Source of the DNA: Siderastrea siderea
Taxonomy: Eukaryota > Cnidaria > Anthozoa > Scleractinia > Rhizangiidae
Length of the DNA: 64,000 nucleotides
Reading direction: 5' to 3'
Assembly (NCBI GenBank): GCA_964030785.1
Contig: OZ034972.1
Coordinates: 50,476,538-50,540,537 of the forward strand
Positions within the stretch are counted from its first letter, which is position 1. Each line of letters begins with the position of its first letter. Positions 1 to 11,599 of this stretch are shown one piece after another. The position numbers and the translations under genes were made by a program. Under the pieces are notes generated by a model. That model was not told the DNA's origin and made no database searches. It saw nothing but the letters and a program-made list of their open reading frames with translations.

Positions 1-1900
1 TGAAAATAATATTAAGGGATGTTTTGTTATGTAGAGAGGTGGTAATGGGCGAAGGAATCGTTGGAATTTAAAATGAGCGAATTCGAGAATAATGGAGTGG
101 TTGGCCTGTGTGGTAAACAACGTGAATTTTATCACATGGAGTATGCGTGATCAAGTCAAGGCCAAATTTTGCTGTAATAGCTCCGGGTGGAGGTGGGGGG
201 ATTTTATCGCACGGCCAGGCAGTCATGTGATAATGTTTGGTGTGGGTCGTTTCATGTGTAAAGAACGTGTTATGTTGATTGAGCGTGAGATCAGGTTACT
301 GTTTAGTGTAAACAATTGGTGTTTTGTCACGTACAAACAAGTGATGAGACAAAGTTCAATGGCGAGTCACGAGACTTTCACGAGACTGTCATAAGTTCGT
401 TTTAGGCGCTTTTATTGGCTTTCGTGGCAGCTAGAGTTGTGTAACAAAGGGAGAAACTTAAAAGGAAGCGGGTAATGAGTAACTTTATGCGTTTTTTAAT
501 CTGGAAAATGATAACCCGTTTTTTTGTCTATAAAACTGTGAAACGAATCTTGAGTGGAGCTATTGCGTTTTTGTCTTCGTATTGGCGGTGATAATTGTTT
601 TGATTTGATTTGATTGTCGTGCTGATCTTTCCGCTCAAACTTTGTACAAACCAATCCCGCTACCGCCACGCAGCCTAACCAGAAACCCATTTCTCTGGGA
701 AGTCGCCTCTAACTTTGCGCTTAGCTAGTCGCACGTACGAGCAACGTTTATGCCACCCATACAATCTTTTTCCTTGCCGACCTTGTGCCTTTGACGGACC
801 TAGTGATCGAGTGGCATGGGCATTAATTTTAAAACCTACCAAAAGGTGCGAACAATAATTCGTTTTAGTTCGAAATTTACGATTCTGCCCTTTTTATACC
901 TTCAAACTACCTGCCATCTATTTACCATCATTTACTATGAGATATCCCTGCACAGAAGTCACGTTATTTCTCACACTCTAAAGTTGAACCATATAGCTCC
1001 AAACGTAAGTTATGCGCATGCGTACAAAGGATTTGTTCCAATTCTTATCTACCAAAACAAACGAAGCTGACAAATATTTCCTAGACCGAACATCATAAAT
1101 ATCAGATAACCCACGAATTATTTACTAGAACTCGCTTCCACTCACGTTTAAACCAGGTTTGTGCTGACGATTCCTTTTGTAAGGAAGTCTACCACAAGGA
1201 AACCAGCCATTTCTCTTTGATATATAAATATCCAACGTCAAACAAATGAAATCCGGACACTTTCGTCGTGTCGCTTTGGTAGTGGAATTTTTCGTGCGTT
1301 CTCATTTGCATTTTTGTTCCGGCCCCGACAACTAGCCTTTCGGTAAAATTCGACATTCATCGGGAATGCCGACTTTGGTCCACCCAAAAACCAACCAACC
1401 AAAGAACCAACCTTCCCACAAACTTGAGGCTGCATGCCGACTATGAGGCTATTTTGTAGACAAAATAGCTCAAAAAACGGGACGTATTAAAGTAGACGAA
1501 CAAGTAGAAAAACCCAAGATTTTCTAAGAAAAGGACTGGGTTCTATTCTTGGAAGACACTAGATGCGACTAAACTCGGTGGCAAATCAAATAAAGTGTGC
1601 AAAACAACAAATCCATCTGCATGTAAACATGGCGGAGACTTTGCTTAACTGCTTCGCAGTTTCTGAAGGCTTGTTTCTCGACGTCGTCGAAAAATAAAAG
1701 ACATGGAAACGGAAATGTTTTTTAAAAAGGCTAAATCAGTCAAGAAAGCCGGTTTTTGGAAGAAGCACTTGGCTTGTGTGTCGTGGCCAACAAGAGAGAA
1801 AGGAAGGAAAGAAGTGGAGATGAACGGGGGGATTCTTCGTGGTGGAGAAACGGCTAATTAAATTGGAACGATAAAGCGCTTTAGGGCTAAATTCGCCCAG
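1..1900. other. no recognisable gene
   Basis: This is AT-rich spacer with only short, unrelated open frames on both strands. None shows a recognisable domain, coding-like composition or a good splice-site pair. I see nothing else supportable here. Confidence 0.5.
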
Positions 1901-1907
1901 ATAAGGT

Positions 1908-2116
1908 CGTCTCGTTTTTATACTAGACGACTTTAACGTCTCAGACGTTTAAGTCGTCTGTTAAGTTCGACGTTCAGTTGCACTTAACAGAAGACGTTAA
2001 TATCGTCAGACGTTAAAGTCGTCTGACTTATATTCCGTTTTTATACTAGACGTTAATGTCGTCTCGAGACGATAATAACATCTTAGACGATATTAACGTC
2101 TCTAGCATAAAAACGG
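1908..2116. repeat. palindromic AGACG-rich foldback repeat
   Basis: The block is built from repeated and inverted copies of short words such as AGACGTTAA and GTCGTCT. It is bounded by GTTTTTATACTAGACG on the left and the complement of a similar word (CTAGCATAAAAACGG) on the right, so the ends form an imperfect inverted repeat. It looks like a small foldback or MITE-type element. No target duplication was resolved. Confidence 0.5.
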
Positions 2117-2294
2117 CCAATGAACAAGATTCGAAGGGGCGTCTCTCAAACCGCTTAAAATCTACTGGCTGCAATATCTCAGGAATGGTAGGGACTCGAA
2201 TCGTAAGTAGGCTTGTTTTCACATTGTAGTATTCTAGGGCGTCATCTGGGTAATAAAGATACGCTTTTTTCAGTTTTCTTAATTCAGTTCCGTT

Positions 2295-2870
2295 TATACA
2301 ATACAATACAATACACTTTATTTAACGAGGGTGAACATATTAACCTTTTACAGTTTTCTAACATATGGCCCTCAAAATAAACATTAAACATTACAAAATA
2401 ACAGATAATCTAAGCTAAACTATAAGTAAGAGAAGTAATAAGCTAAGAAACATGAAGTACTCACATACTAAAAAAAGCTGCGGCATTTAAGAAGAAAGCG
2501 GCATTCATGGCAACAAAGACGGGAGACAGTATTGAGGTTTTGTAGGAAAAGGCCACGAAGTTTATGCTTTAGCGAAAACGAAAAGGAAGACAAAGCACTA
2601 GGCGAGGCAAGGGGGTGCGCAGCAAGTATCTTTAAATCAACCTCAAGAGCATTAAAGAAAACAGTGGCGGAATACGAGAAGGTGCGCTTACCCAAATTTG
2701 TTCTAGGCTGGGGAATAACTAAATTATGAGAAGTTGTACCTCTAGTTATACGAGTAGTCCGTGTAGTGGATAGAAAGGAGATTTTCTGTTTAAGACAAAG
2801 AGGAGCTTCAGGATTAGCCATAATAGAGAAAAGTAGCTGCAGTTTCCTACATTTTATCATTTCATTTACT
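2295..2870 (-). mobile_element. LINE fragment, reverse-transcriptase carboxyl end plus 3' tail
   Basis: On the minus strand an open frame of about 130 codons (2468-2860) ends with an arrangement typical of the last part of LINE (CR1/RTE-like) polymerases. It has a basic stretch, a PRTN..GKRTFSYSA segment and then FFNALE, which corresponds to the usual W-N-x-L-P box. Downstream (to 2295) is an AT-rich 3' region ending in a CAATA-type short repeat next to TTTATTTAACGAGGG. The same architecture recurs at 29.4-29.9 and 38.2-38.5 kb. It is 5' truncated: no YADD box or endonuclease is present. Assignment to LINE is fairly firm; the clade is a guess. Confidence 0.6.
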
Positions 2871-3359
2871 GGGATCCATTGAAGGATCCATTATATTTGT
2901 TGATCCATTATATTTGTTGATCGCCAAATTAACCGACCACTTTGAATTTAAAAGCGAAGAAAGGCTATCGCCAGGTGTATAAGCATTGATACCATCGAGT
3001 ATTTGAAGGCACTGTATATATTTTGAATTTTGAGAAATCAAGTAATAGTATTTTCTTGCCCTAAAGTGTGCCTTTTCTAATTAGTAGCTATCGCGCGCTC
3101 TTCGCAAGAGTCTGCGGTTGAAGATTATCTTTAGTTCGCGCGCGCGAATTCTACAGTACACAATATTTTCTCGCGCCTTTGTCGTGTTCGTCGCGTCGCA
3201 CTTGTCAAGCAAACTGACATACATGCAGTGGAACCCGATATAACGAACCCCTAGCGAAAGTTTGTGAAACGCGGCTTGCGCAGTGACTCCCGCAGAAAAA
3301 AGTTTTTGTCCTAAAATTTCAAGCACTAAATAAACGTCCCTGTCTACTGAAACGTTACT

Positions 3360-4014
3360 AGACCTTTGCTGCGCTGCTGACGCGTCCACTGACAAGACCG
3401 GACCTTTGCTGTGAAACTTTGCAATTCATTTCCTGAAACTTTTGCGGTGAAGCGTCCACTGACAAGACCGGACCTTTGCTGCGAAACTTTGCAATGCATT
3501 TTGTTAAACTTTTGCAGTGAAGCATCCACTGACAAGACCGGACCTTTGCTGCGAAACTTTGCAATTCATATTGTGAACCTTTTGCGGCGAAGCATCCACT
3601 GACAAGACCGGACTTTGCAATTAATTTTGTGAAACGTTTGCGGTGAAGCGTCCACTGACAAGACCGGACCTTTGCTGCGAAACTTTGCAATGCATTTTGT
3701 TAAACTTTTGGAGTGAAGCATCCACTGACAAGACCGGACCTTTGCTACGAAACTTTGCAGTTCATTTTGTGAAACTTTTGCGGCGAAGCATCCACTGACA
3801 AGACCGGACCTTTGCTGTGAAACTTTGCAATTCATTTTGTGAAACTTTTGCGGTGAAGCATCCACTGACAAGACCGGACCTTTGCTGCGAAACTTTGCAA
3901 TTCATTTTGTGAAACTTTTGCGGCGAAGCATCCACTGACAAGACCGGACCTTTGCTGCGAAACTTTGCAATTCATTTTGTGAAACTTTTGCGGTGAAGTG
4001 TCTGACAAGACCGG
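3360..4014. repeat. 70-bp minisatellite, about nine units
   Basis: The word GACAAGACCGG recurs at 3391, 3461, 3531, 3601, 3657, 3727, 3797, 3867, 3937 and 4004. Spacing is 70 bp except for one 56-bp unit (14-bp deletion) and a final 67-bp unit. Each unit also carries GGACCTTTGCTGCGAAAC and a variable centre. Open frames running through the array on the minus strand simply reflect the repeat and are not genes. Confidence 0.93.
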
Positions 4015-4301
4015 TGACGCATACGCTACTCGCCTGCGCCTATTTTCCTTTCGTAAACGGTCGTTGCCATCACTGGTAACCAAGCCTTTAGTCATGGTAG
4101 AAGTAATATATACTCTGGATTAATGTACAATAAGGCAACAAATACATTTTTGAATAGTCTTAGAAAGAACAAAGATTAAGCCCAAGTTGAATTAACGTTT
4201 AAAGTTCGGGAAAGGGCTAGGGTCACCTATTATAGATGTATCAGTTATGAAAGACAGTTAATTATAATATATACTTTAATTTTTCGGGATTGTGGCGGAT
4301 T

Positions 4302-4373
4302 GGCGTGGTAGTGTAGTGGTAAGGGAGAGAGATTAGCATACGAAAGGACCGGGTTCGAATCTGGGTTGTGAAT
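4302..4373 (+). other. tRNA-like sequence (SINE head or tRNA pseudogene)
   Basis: There is an A-box match TAGTGTAGTGG at 4309-4319 and a B-box match GGTTCGAATCT at 4352-4362, spaced as in a tRNA gene. A central TTAGCAT could be an anticodon loop (AGC, Ala-like). The T arm pairs apart from one mismatch. The acceptor and anticodon stems pair poorly, so a working tRNA is unlikely; a polymerase III-type SINE head or decayed tRNA copy fits better. The flanks are AT-rich with no clear tail. Confidence 0.5.
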
Positions 4374-4379
4374 ATCTTT

Positions 4380-5830
4380 CTTTTTAGTAGAAAAACTTTC
4401 AATAATAGTTCAAAAATTTTCTAAGTGTATTAAAAATGGTAACAACCGTTTACGAAAGGGAAAATTGCCTCGCCTGCATGTACTTTGTTCTCATCACGTT
4501 TTGACGTCATTTGTGCGTTATAAGAGTACACACATAGCCAAATTGAAACTATTTGTTAAGTCTTCACTTCTACTACGGTACTTAAATTGCAATTAACGCC
4601 GTGAGACTATGCAATGAAACTTTTGAGGTGATTGACTACTGAAACCTGACTTGATTATTGCTGCGAAACTCGATGTTGTCGTGTTGCCCTGGCGACATCA
4701 CTACAAAGATGAACCGGAAACAGTAAGATAAAGAATAGATTTCTTTGACGTGAACACACCTTATAGCATTAAAAGATTGTAGGCAACATATCACTGAAAA
4801 CTTGCTGTTTGACACCTTTAATTTAGCAACATTTTAATTTCTGCAAATATAAACAAATACAAATCTCATAGCGTCTTTAAAGGTTACCACTAGGTAACAG
4901 TATCTGTGCAATTCCTCAGTAAATGGCAAGTTCGGCGCCTCGATAAGGTAAGTTATGCAAGTGATGTGATATATAATAAAGGAAAAAAGACTTGGAACTT
5001 GAAAAAATAACATATGAAGATCTAAAGGCCTTCTGTTATTCGCTGGGAGATCACAAGGTTTTGAAATAACTGTCCTGGCTGGCAAATTTTGAAGGCAATA
5101 ATTTCCTGGCTAGCATTGCTATCAAATGTGCCGCTGGCTGGGAAAACAGAATCCTTCGAGCGATGCTTGCTGGCAAATTAAACTCTCAATCTTTAGCTTG
5201 CTGGCTCTGAAGAACGGATAAATTTTTGCCAGCAAAGCTATTTATGGGGCAAAAATAACTCGGTGATTACTAAATAACATCTTAGAGCAACAAACAATCA
5301 ATTTTAGAAAAAAATTCGCTGACAAAAACACGCATTCACCACCGGGTGATTCGAAGCAAAATAAAGTACGCCCTAGTTTATCGAGATCAAATTCAAACAC
5401 TTAACTGGAGGACAGAAACAAACTACATGTGCATGAATTTGCGAAGTAAGTCGAACTGGTTCGTTGCGGCCAAATAGACGACTTCGTCTTGTGTATAATT
5501 TCTGGTGTCAGTTGTTGCTGTGGAAATTTGTACCACGGCTAATTAAGTAAACAGAAAAAACGCAGCTAGGATTGCAACGTGAAAAAAATCCTGCCGGACC
5601 TTAAGTATACAAAGTATACGAGGTAAAATTAAATAGTTGTTGTCGCCCCCAAACACTTCAAAGCCCGGGGGACGAGCTCCCTTCTATAGGCTGTGTGGGT
5701 ATGTGCCCTTAGTACGCTAAGAGTTTCAGTGTCCTGGTGGCACACCCCTACCCAACATCTCACAGATCCCCCCCCCACCCCGCCTCATAGAAGAAACACA
5801 GACATACGTAAGCAACGTTGTTTTCGGCTT
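4380..5830. other. no recognisable gene
   Basis: This is AT-rich spacer. The only visible structure is loosely repeated CTGGCTGGCAAAT-type words at 5080-5225, which suggests an old repeat. Short open frames on both strands lack any recognisable domain. Confidence 0.45.
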
Positions 5831-5833
5831 ACA

Positions 5834-5873
5834 GCAGAACCCGGTGACGTCATAATGACGTCACCGGTTCTGC
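5834..5873. promoter_or_regulatory. hairpin with twin CRE palindromes
   Basis: A near-perfect hairpin has arms at 5834-5852 and 5856-5873, a 3-base loop and one bulged C. Each arm contains TGACGTCA, the cyclic-AMP response element palindrome, so two sites sit 3 bases apart (5845-5852 and 5856-5863). The sequence shows the structure; a regulatory role is inference. It could equally be the centre of a foldback element. Confidence 0.4.
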
Positions 5874-7143
5874 ATGCACTGCATGCCTATCTTATAAACC
5901 GGCTGTCGCCAGGGCGTCCTGCCTTTACGCGAAATACGTAAGTGCGTACCAGAATTTCCCGACCTTAATGTGATGTTTCTTTACTTCATGGTTTATAATA
6001 CAGAAAAAAAAAAGGGAATTAAGAACTCATATAGATGAGGCGATAAGGTAAAAGTTGTGCAATTTCAATATTGGCATTTTCTTCAACACAGTTGCGGAAG
6101 AGTGCGTCTGTGCGTGTTCTATATTCTCTCTTTCAGTCCCAAGAAACCATTAAAAGTGCGACTTATTTTCTTGGAAATGTATTCCAGTACTTATTTTCTT
6201 TGAAATGGATTCCAGTCAGTTGTAGACTTGTTGTTAGTGAAAATTGAGTCATTAGGTGCCGATTAGGAATTCAAGATCACAAAAATTTCTGCTTTGGGAT
6301 AACTGCAACAACCGTATCTGCACCAACAGTTACTAGTGTCTCCAGAAAATCTTCAGCAACAAAACACGATGAAACCTTACAGCAGAAGCAAACTATACAA
6401 TAAGGAGGAATTCGGTGCTCGTTTTAAACGCGACAAAACTGACAGCTGATCTCTTATCCATGCTTTTCACTTTCATCTTTTACCTTTTTTCTCGACTATT
6501 AATCCGCCGGGGGATTATGTTGTACCCAAATGTAACAATAGCTCTCAGTATTCTTCTTAAATTGCCTCAGTCTAAAAATCTTTTACTCCTAACAACTCGC
6601 CACTGAGCCAGTACTTCCTTCTTCTTTTTTTGCAAGAAAGCTTTCGAAGAGGTTTACCTGAGCATGTAAAAATCTCAACTATAACAAAAATGACGCTTTT
6701 TCCGGTGGCTGATACCTTAAATGGTTTAGATTATGACTCGAATAAAGGTATGTCTTCATTATGTTAATCTTATCTCAGAAGGATAGGATTGAGGCCGGTT
6801 TTTTCTTCTAATTTCTTTCCCCAGTGCCCTCTTAGAATAGAGTTGACTTGGTTTTGGTTAATATTGAAGGAGGAAACGACCCCTAAACCAAATTCGAGTA
6901 ATGCTTCGTGGTACTTTTTTTACGAACATTGGCATAAAGTGCTCTTAAACACCTTTCCTTCACAACAACTGAGCATGGTTTCGCATGCAAGAATGTTGTT
7001 ATCAATAATTAATTGCTCTAACAAAGACTTCTTTTCATTTCAGTCCTCGAGAAATTGTAGAAATCGCCTGCTGCTGCATGCTGTTGAATATCTCATCAGG
7101 CTTATGCTCTGAGGACGTGATCTTGTGCGGGGACTGAGCAGAC
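5874..7143. other. no recognisable gene; short tandem duplication
   Basis: AT-rich spacer. At about 6160-6222 a segment of about 33 bp (TTATTTTCTT.GAAATG.ATTCCAGT) is present twice in tandem. Nothing else could be identified. Confidence 0.4.
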
Positions 7144-7497
7144 TTAGAGAGACAGCAAGTTCTCTTGGAAGTGAGGGAAAAGTCCTAATATGTTCCCACA
7201 CATTTCAATGAATCCATTCTTCACAGCCTCTCTCCGGATTTCACCCGACTTGTTCCTACACTTTTCGTACATCAGTTGACTTGTTTGTACAATTTTGGCA
7301 ATTTGTGGAAGGACAATCTTCACAAACTCCTTGTTGGACAGCCTTCCATTAAAAAATTCTCGAAGCCCGGCTTTCCGTTGGCAAGGGCTCACGTATTTGT
7401 CCAAAAATACATCGGCAGCTTCCTTGCAGCTGATAAAGGGTTTCGCTTCGAGGCGGTGATCGTTTAGTGTTCGGTAATGACCGTACAAATTTTGTCT
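7144..7497 (-). CDS. possible terminal coding exon, function unknown
   Basis: The minus strand carries about 115 uninterrupted codons ending in a stop at 7144. Just upstream is a good splice-acceptor-like sequence (TGTGCTTCTAG, exon beginning near 7497). The predicted peptide is amphipathic and helical with charged patches, for example EFFNGRLSNKEF and IAKIVQTSQLMYEK. It has no low complexity and none of the stop-rich decay seen in neighbouring repeats. I do not recognise the family. No partner exon was found to the right, where a microsatellite and repeats begin within 20 bp, so it may be an exon of a long-intron gene or a fragment. Confidence 0.42.
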   Translation of the reverse strand, partial: RQNLYGHYRTLNDHRLEAKPFISCKEAADVFLDKYVSPCQRKAGLREFFNGRLSNKEFVKIVLPQIAKIVQTSQLMYEKCRNKSGEIRREAVKNGFIEMCGNILGLFPHFQENLLSL

Positions 7498-7514
7498 AGA
7501 AGCACATGTATGTT

Positions 7515-7538
7515 ATAATAATAATAATAATAATAATG

Positions 7539-7580
<42 letters not shown>

Positions 7581-7581
7581 T
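7515..7581. repeat. (AAT)n microsatellite
   Basis: An almost pure run of AAT/ATA triplets with one GAT interruption. Confidence 0.95.
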
Positions 7582-8530
7582 TTATCACTTATAGTGCGCA
7601 TATTCTATGAATATAATCATATGCGCATTACAATCTTGGACTAAAAATAACCAATTTATCATGGCGATATGTTTATATGGAGAGGCAGTTAAGTCTGGAG
7701 ACCTTTCCTTTCCGGTCCTTCCTTAAAGGACCGGAAACCATACAAGATTGTACCAAATAAAAACATTTGAAACTTTTTTGCCGGTCAACTATAAATTTGC
7801 CGCCAAACTGCGTGCGGAATAAATATCCAACGTCGCATTTTCACGTGACATCGCGTTGATCGAGATAGACACAGGCGTTTTTCTCGGAAATATATTTTCG
7901 GACTGGAGTAAAAACCACTATTGTGGTCAGAGAAAACCTAAACCCGCTCGCCCTGCAAGGTTTCACTTTGGAAACGCCGCCGAATGCTGCAAAATCAAGG
8001 GATGTAAACTTGTGACGCCGAGCGACTTCACGAATCCACCAATCACTGATTTCACGGACATCCACCAAGAGTAAGGACCCTGGGAACGAGCTTGGGACAT
8101 CCCCCTCTTAATCCACGTTTGACGCCGACACTTCGGTGCCAGGCCTATTCTGAGAACCGACGTCTTTGCCGTTCTTCCTCCCTACATAATCCGACCTCGT
8201 CAGTTAATAACCGTCCCACGGACTGGGAGATCTCGTGGTTGTTGATGCTTTTTTGCCTGTTTTTTTTTTATTTCTGCAAGGAGAGTTTTGTATTTTACTT
8301 CACCAATATGCTTCTGTCCGTTAATCATTAATCAACAATGAAGTTTGATCTGATTCTATAACTTTCTTTCTCTTATCAGTCTCTCTTCTCGCGAATATTT
8401 CAGATAGAAATACATGTATAAATCGGCTCCGGGTATTTCATTGCTCGTAGCCTGTGAACAGGCTTTCGGGTCGGGGAAAGACCAGAGATCCTAATAACAC
8501 TTAACTGTTCGTTGTGATCTGTAACACTTT
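7582..8530. other. repeat-like spacer, no supported gene
   Basis: Two overlapping open frames on opposite strands (7841-8074) sit just before ACCCTGGGAACGAG. Closely related words (CTGGGGACGAGG) occur at 17.86 and 39.53 kb, so this is probably a dispersed repeat end rather than a gene. AGCCTGTGAACAGGCT at about 8449 is a short palindrome. Confidence 0.35.
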
Positions 8531-8830
8531 GAATACTACTAAGCGTGAAATCATTGATAAACGACACGAGTTAACACTCTAATCAGCGGGAACCCCATTA
8601 CCCTAAATATCTGATACATCAGCGCCTAAAAATAACGAAACATCTCCGACAAGGCCCAAAAACACAACGAAATTACCCACTTGTGAATACCAAACATCAC
8701 ACGAACAACACCAAATCTACACGACTTCTCCCGGAAACAACGACAGGAATGTAGCTATGGGTACACATAATCTCTTCGGTTGCTATAAATAGCAACCACA
8801 AGATAAAAAGGATGACTTCACACAAGCTAA
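8530..8830 (+). repeat. dispersed repeat family, copy 1
   Basis: Shared blocks run in order: a GAAATCATTGATAAACGAC word, a TGATACATCAGC.CCTAAAAATAACG block, then AACATC, GGGAATGT/AGGAATGT and AACCACAAGATAAAA. The same order recurs inverted at 10005-10310, and the later blocks recur in direct orientation at 42930-43110. The copy ends near a small perfect hairpin, GGTTGCTATAAATAGCAACC (8779-8798). There is no coding content. Confidence 0.6.
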
Positions 8831-9666
8831 TCTCGCGACATTTTGGATGCATGCAGCAGCAACAGGTTTAAAGTCAAATAAGGGCTTAATTCGAATGAAA
8901 AAAAAAAGGTTTGGGGGAATTTCATGCACAGAGTCATTTTTTATAGATCAGAAGAAAAATTTCGTGTCGTATGTATCATGACTGCATCTCTCTCTTTATC
9001 GCCACACAGGATGATTCCAATACGCAGTATGCAAGATGTGTGTCACAAGTCTCCTTGTTGCCCAGTGGTTAGAGCCTCTGACCCTGGGAGGGACTCCCAT
9101 ATAAAAGTACGGGGGTGCTTGTGGAGAATGTTAAAGGGAACTCTTTAAAGCTAATATAACCTTGTTTTGGGCATGAGGGCATGGCTGAAATCCATTTTCA
9201 AACCTACGGGATACTAATTCTGACCAGAAGTTCCTTTTTCTGTCATTATTTTTCCAGTTTCTACGATAAAAGGTACCAGGATAATTTACCAAACTGGCAA
9301 ACCACAAATGTTGACTCCCTGATAGGTATGGTACGCATCCCTGTCACAACTTTATATAGAGGTCCCTCACTGAGACTCTGACCAGTGTGTGGAAGGTTTT
9401 AGGCTTTTGACTCACACCAGAAACTCAGATTTTGCCTTTATAGCCCCTTTCACGTTACAACTGAATACTTAAGTTTACTTATTGCAAGCCTAGCTAAGCA
9501 TACACTTAACTGAATTCATATTAACGCCTTGTGTAGTGAACAAGTGTATCTTATTTAGTACACCATGTTCAATGAAAAAGCCAAAGTAACTAAAGACTTG
9601 TCTTCAAACTGAATATTCCGGTGGCTTTTACATATACAATACAACGAGAGAGATATAAATAATAGA
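8831..9666. other. no recognisable gene
   Basis: A-rich spacer. TTGCCCAGTGG at 9057 resembles a polymerase III A-box, but no B-box follows at the right distance. Nothing else can be supported. Confidence 0.4.
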
Positions 9667-9780
<114 letters not shown>

Positions 9781-10004
9781 ACGTAAATACAGTTTCACAA
9801 CAATAGAAAAACAAGTTAAATAGGGAGTGTCCGAACTAAATGAGAGAAAAATTACAACAAAACTATAATATTACAAGACCAGACTAAAAGAGGACAAAAA
9901 CATCATGCTACAAGTGATAATAAACCATGGTGAAATAACAAGAGATGATTAAATAAAATTAAGTTTCCCTGCTACTTGCAAATATATTGTACTTGTTTAG
10001 TGTT

Positions 10005-10310
10005 TTTGTTAGTTTTTAACTTTTAGTATTTTTATCTCTTGGTTGCAATAGCAAGATATTGTTGTGGAGTTGCACATTCCCATGGTTATTTTCCTGAGCT
10101 CTTGTGAAGATTCGCTGATGTTCACGAGCTCTTTGGTGTTCCCAAGAGAGGAACTTTACTGTATTATTGGGCTATGTCAGAGACACTTCCGTTATTTTTA
10201 GGTGCTGATGTATCAAATAACTAGGATGTCTCAGGATCCTCAGCGGTTCAGAGTGATAAATTGTCGTTTATCAATGATTTCACACTCAGCAATATTCAAT
10301 ATGTTTCGGT
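10005..10310 (-). repeat. dispersed repeat family, copy 2 (inverted)
   Basis: This is the reverse-complement counterpart of the repeat at 8530-8830. Shared words include GTCGTTTATCAATGATTTCA, TTATTTTTAGGTGCTGATG and TTATCTCTTGGTTGC. Together the two copies form an inverted pair about 1.2 kb apart. Confidence 0.6.
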
Positions 10311-10521
10311 AAAACTTAAGAGAGATATAGCATTAGATCACAGGGAACAGCTGTGTGTTCTTAGAATAGATTTTTGGAGGACTGGGCCCGGCATCATGGC
10401 GAACGGACGCAGACATTAAGCGCTCTGTACCGAACGATCTGTTTCCTCGGCCTAAGTATGTTTTTTATAGTCCGCGCGTTGGATTAGGCGAACCAGCTTT
10501 AAAGTGTTTACTTTCAAACAG

Positions 10522-11363
10522 ATGGGCAGAGGTAAAAAGAGAACAAAAAAAGGTTCTTCGAGCTCATCGATCGGAGAGGACGACGAAGAAGACATGCTGG
10601 CACCAGGCAGTTTACATCTATTGCAAGAATCCATCGACTGCCTTAAGAAAGTTGTAACAGAAGGCTTTGCTGGGATCCATGCGGATATGGATAAACTTCG
10701 ACACGAATTTAAAGAAGAAATTGACGGCGTGAAAGGCACTATCAAAGACGTTGAAAAAAGTCTGACTGGCACTCAAGATGATGTAGGGTCACTGAAAGTA
10801 ACCGTCAAGAACGTTTCCGATGCTAACACTAACAGCATGAAAGCCCTTAATGATAGAATTCTTAAACTGAAAAGAAACTAAAACTAGAAACCGAAAGAAA
10901 CACCCAACTAGAGCAATACACGAGACGAGAGAATCTACGATTCAACAACATTAAAGAAGCGGAGGGAGAAGATTGCAAGGCTTTGATCTATGATATCTTA
11001 CAAAAAGATATGAAGCTGGACACTTCCTCGATAAAGTTCCACGCTGTCCACCGCGTTGGGAAAAAAGTGCAGGAAAGAACAAGGCCGATCATAGTACGTT
11101 TTGTAAGCCGCGAAGACAGAAACGTCGTATGGGCGAAACGAGACAAAATCAAACAATCTAATGTCCACACAGATGCTTACATAACAGAAGACTTCGCACG
11201 CGCTATCCAAGAAGAGAGGAAAGTCTTAATAAAAGCAATGACCAAAGCAAGAGAAGACTTAGGAATGGACAACGTCAAAGTCATCGGAAGGTATTTGATT
11301 ATTGACAATCAGAAGTATGACTTTAATAACATCCCAGATTTTCTAAAGCAACCACTTTCTTAG
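10522..11363 (+). pseudogene. L1-type ORF1 protein, one frameshift
   Basis: This would encode an RNA-binding nucleic-acid chaperone of the L1 ORF1p type, which packages LINE RNA. After a basic start (MGRGKKRTKKG) and an acidic serine patch comes a long heptad-like coiled coil to about codon 120. Next is the family signature around EQYTRRENLRFNNI, then an RRM-like segment, and a carboxyl domain with a KVIGRYLIIDNQKY strand. The ATG at 10522 starts the basic stretch and is preferred to the upstream GTG at 10504. A single frameshift near 10873 separates the coiled coil from the RRM part; both halves are otherwise open. The length of about 280 residues is close to typical. No ORF2 follows. Confidence 0.8.
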
Positions 11364-11599
11364 GACACCTCTGAAGCATGGAGATAATTATTGGTTTTTT
11401 TTTTTTTTGGAACCCAATGCGCATATTAATAAGTTTATTTTACCTTAGGGTGGGAAACAAGATCCCATTGGGCACAATAGCGCGTTAACTGTAAATACCT
11501 TCATTAAGTCTCGAGGGGTATTAGTCCTAAAGAAATAGATTTTAACGCGTTTAATGTTATGTATTGTCCGATGTATTTTTTGCATTTTTCTTTGTATAT

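Noticed and set aside
3081..4095. Long minus-strand open frames across the 70-bp repeats
   Set aside because: They arise because the tandem unit lacks stops in some frames. The encoded peptide merely repeats with the DNA period and changes frame at each indel.
7841..8074. Overlapping 72-75-codon frames on both strands
   Set aside because: They lie next to words recurring at 17.9 and 39.5 kb (CCTGGG.ACGAG) and look repeat-derived. No domain or splice site was seen.
9050..9075. A-box-like TTGCCCAGTGG suggesting a SINE
   Set aside because: No B-box follows within the usual distance.
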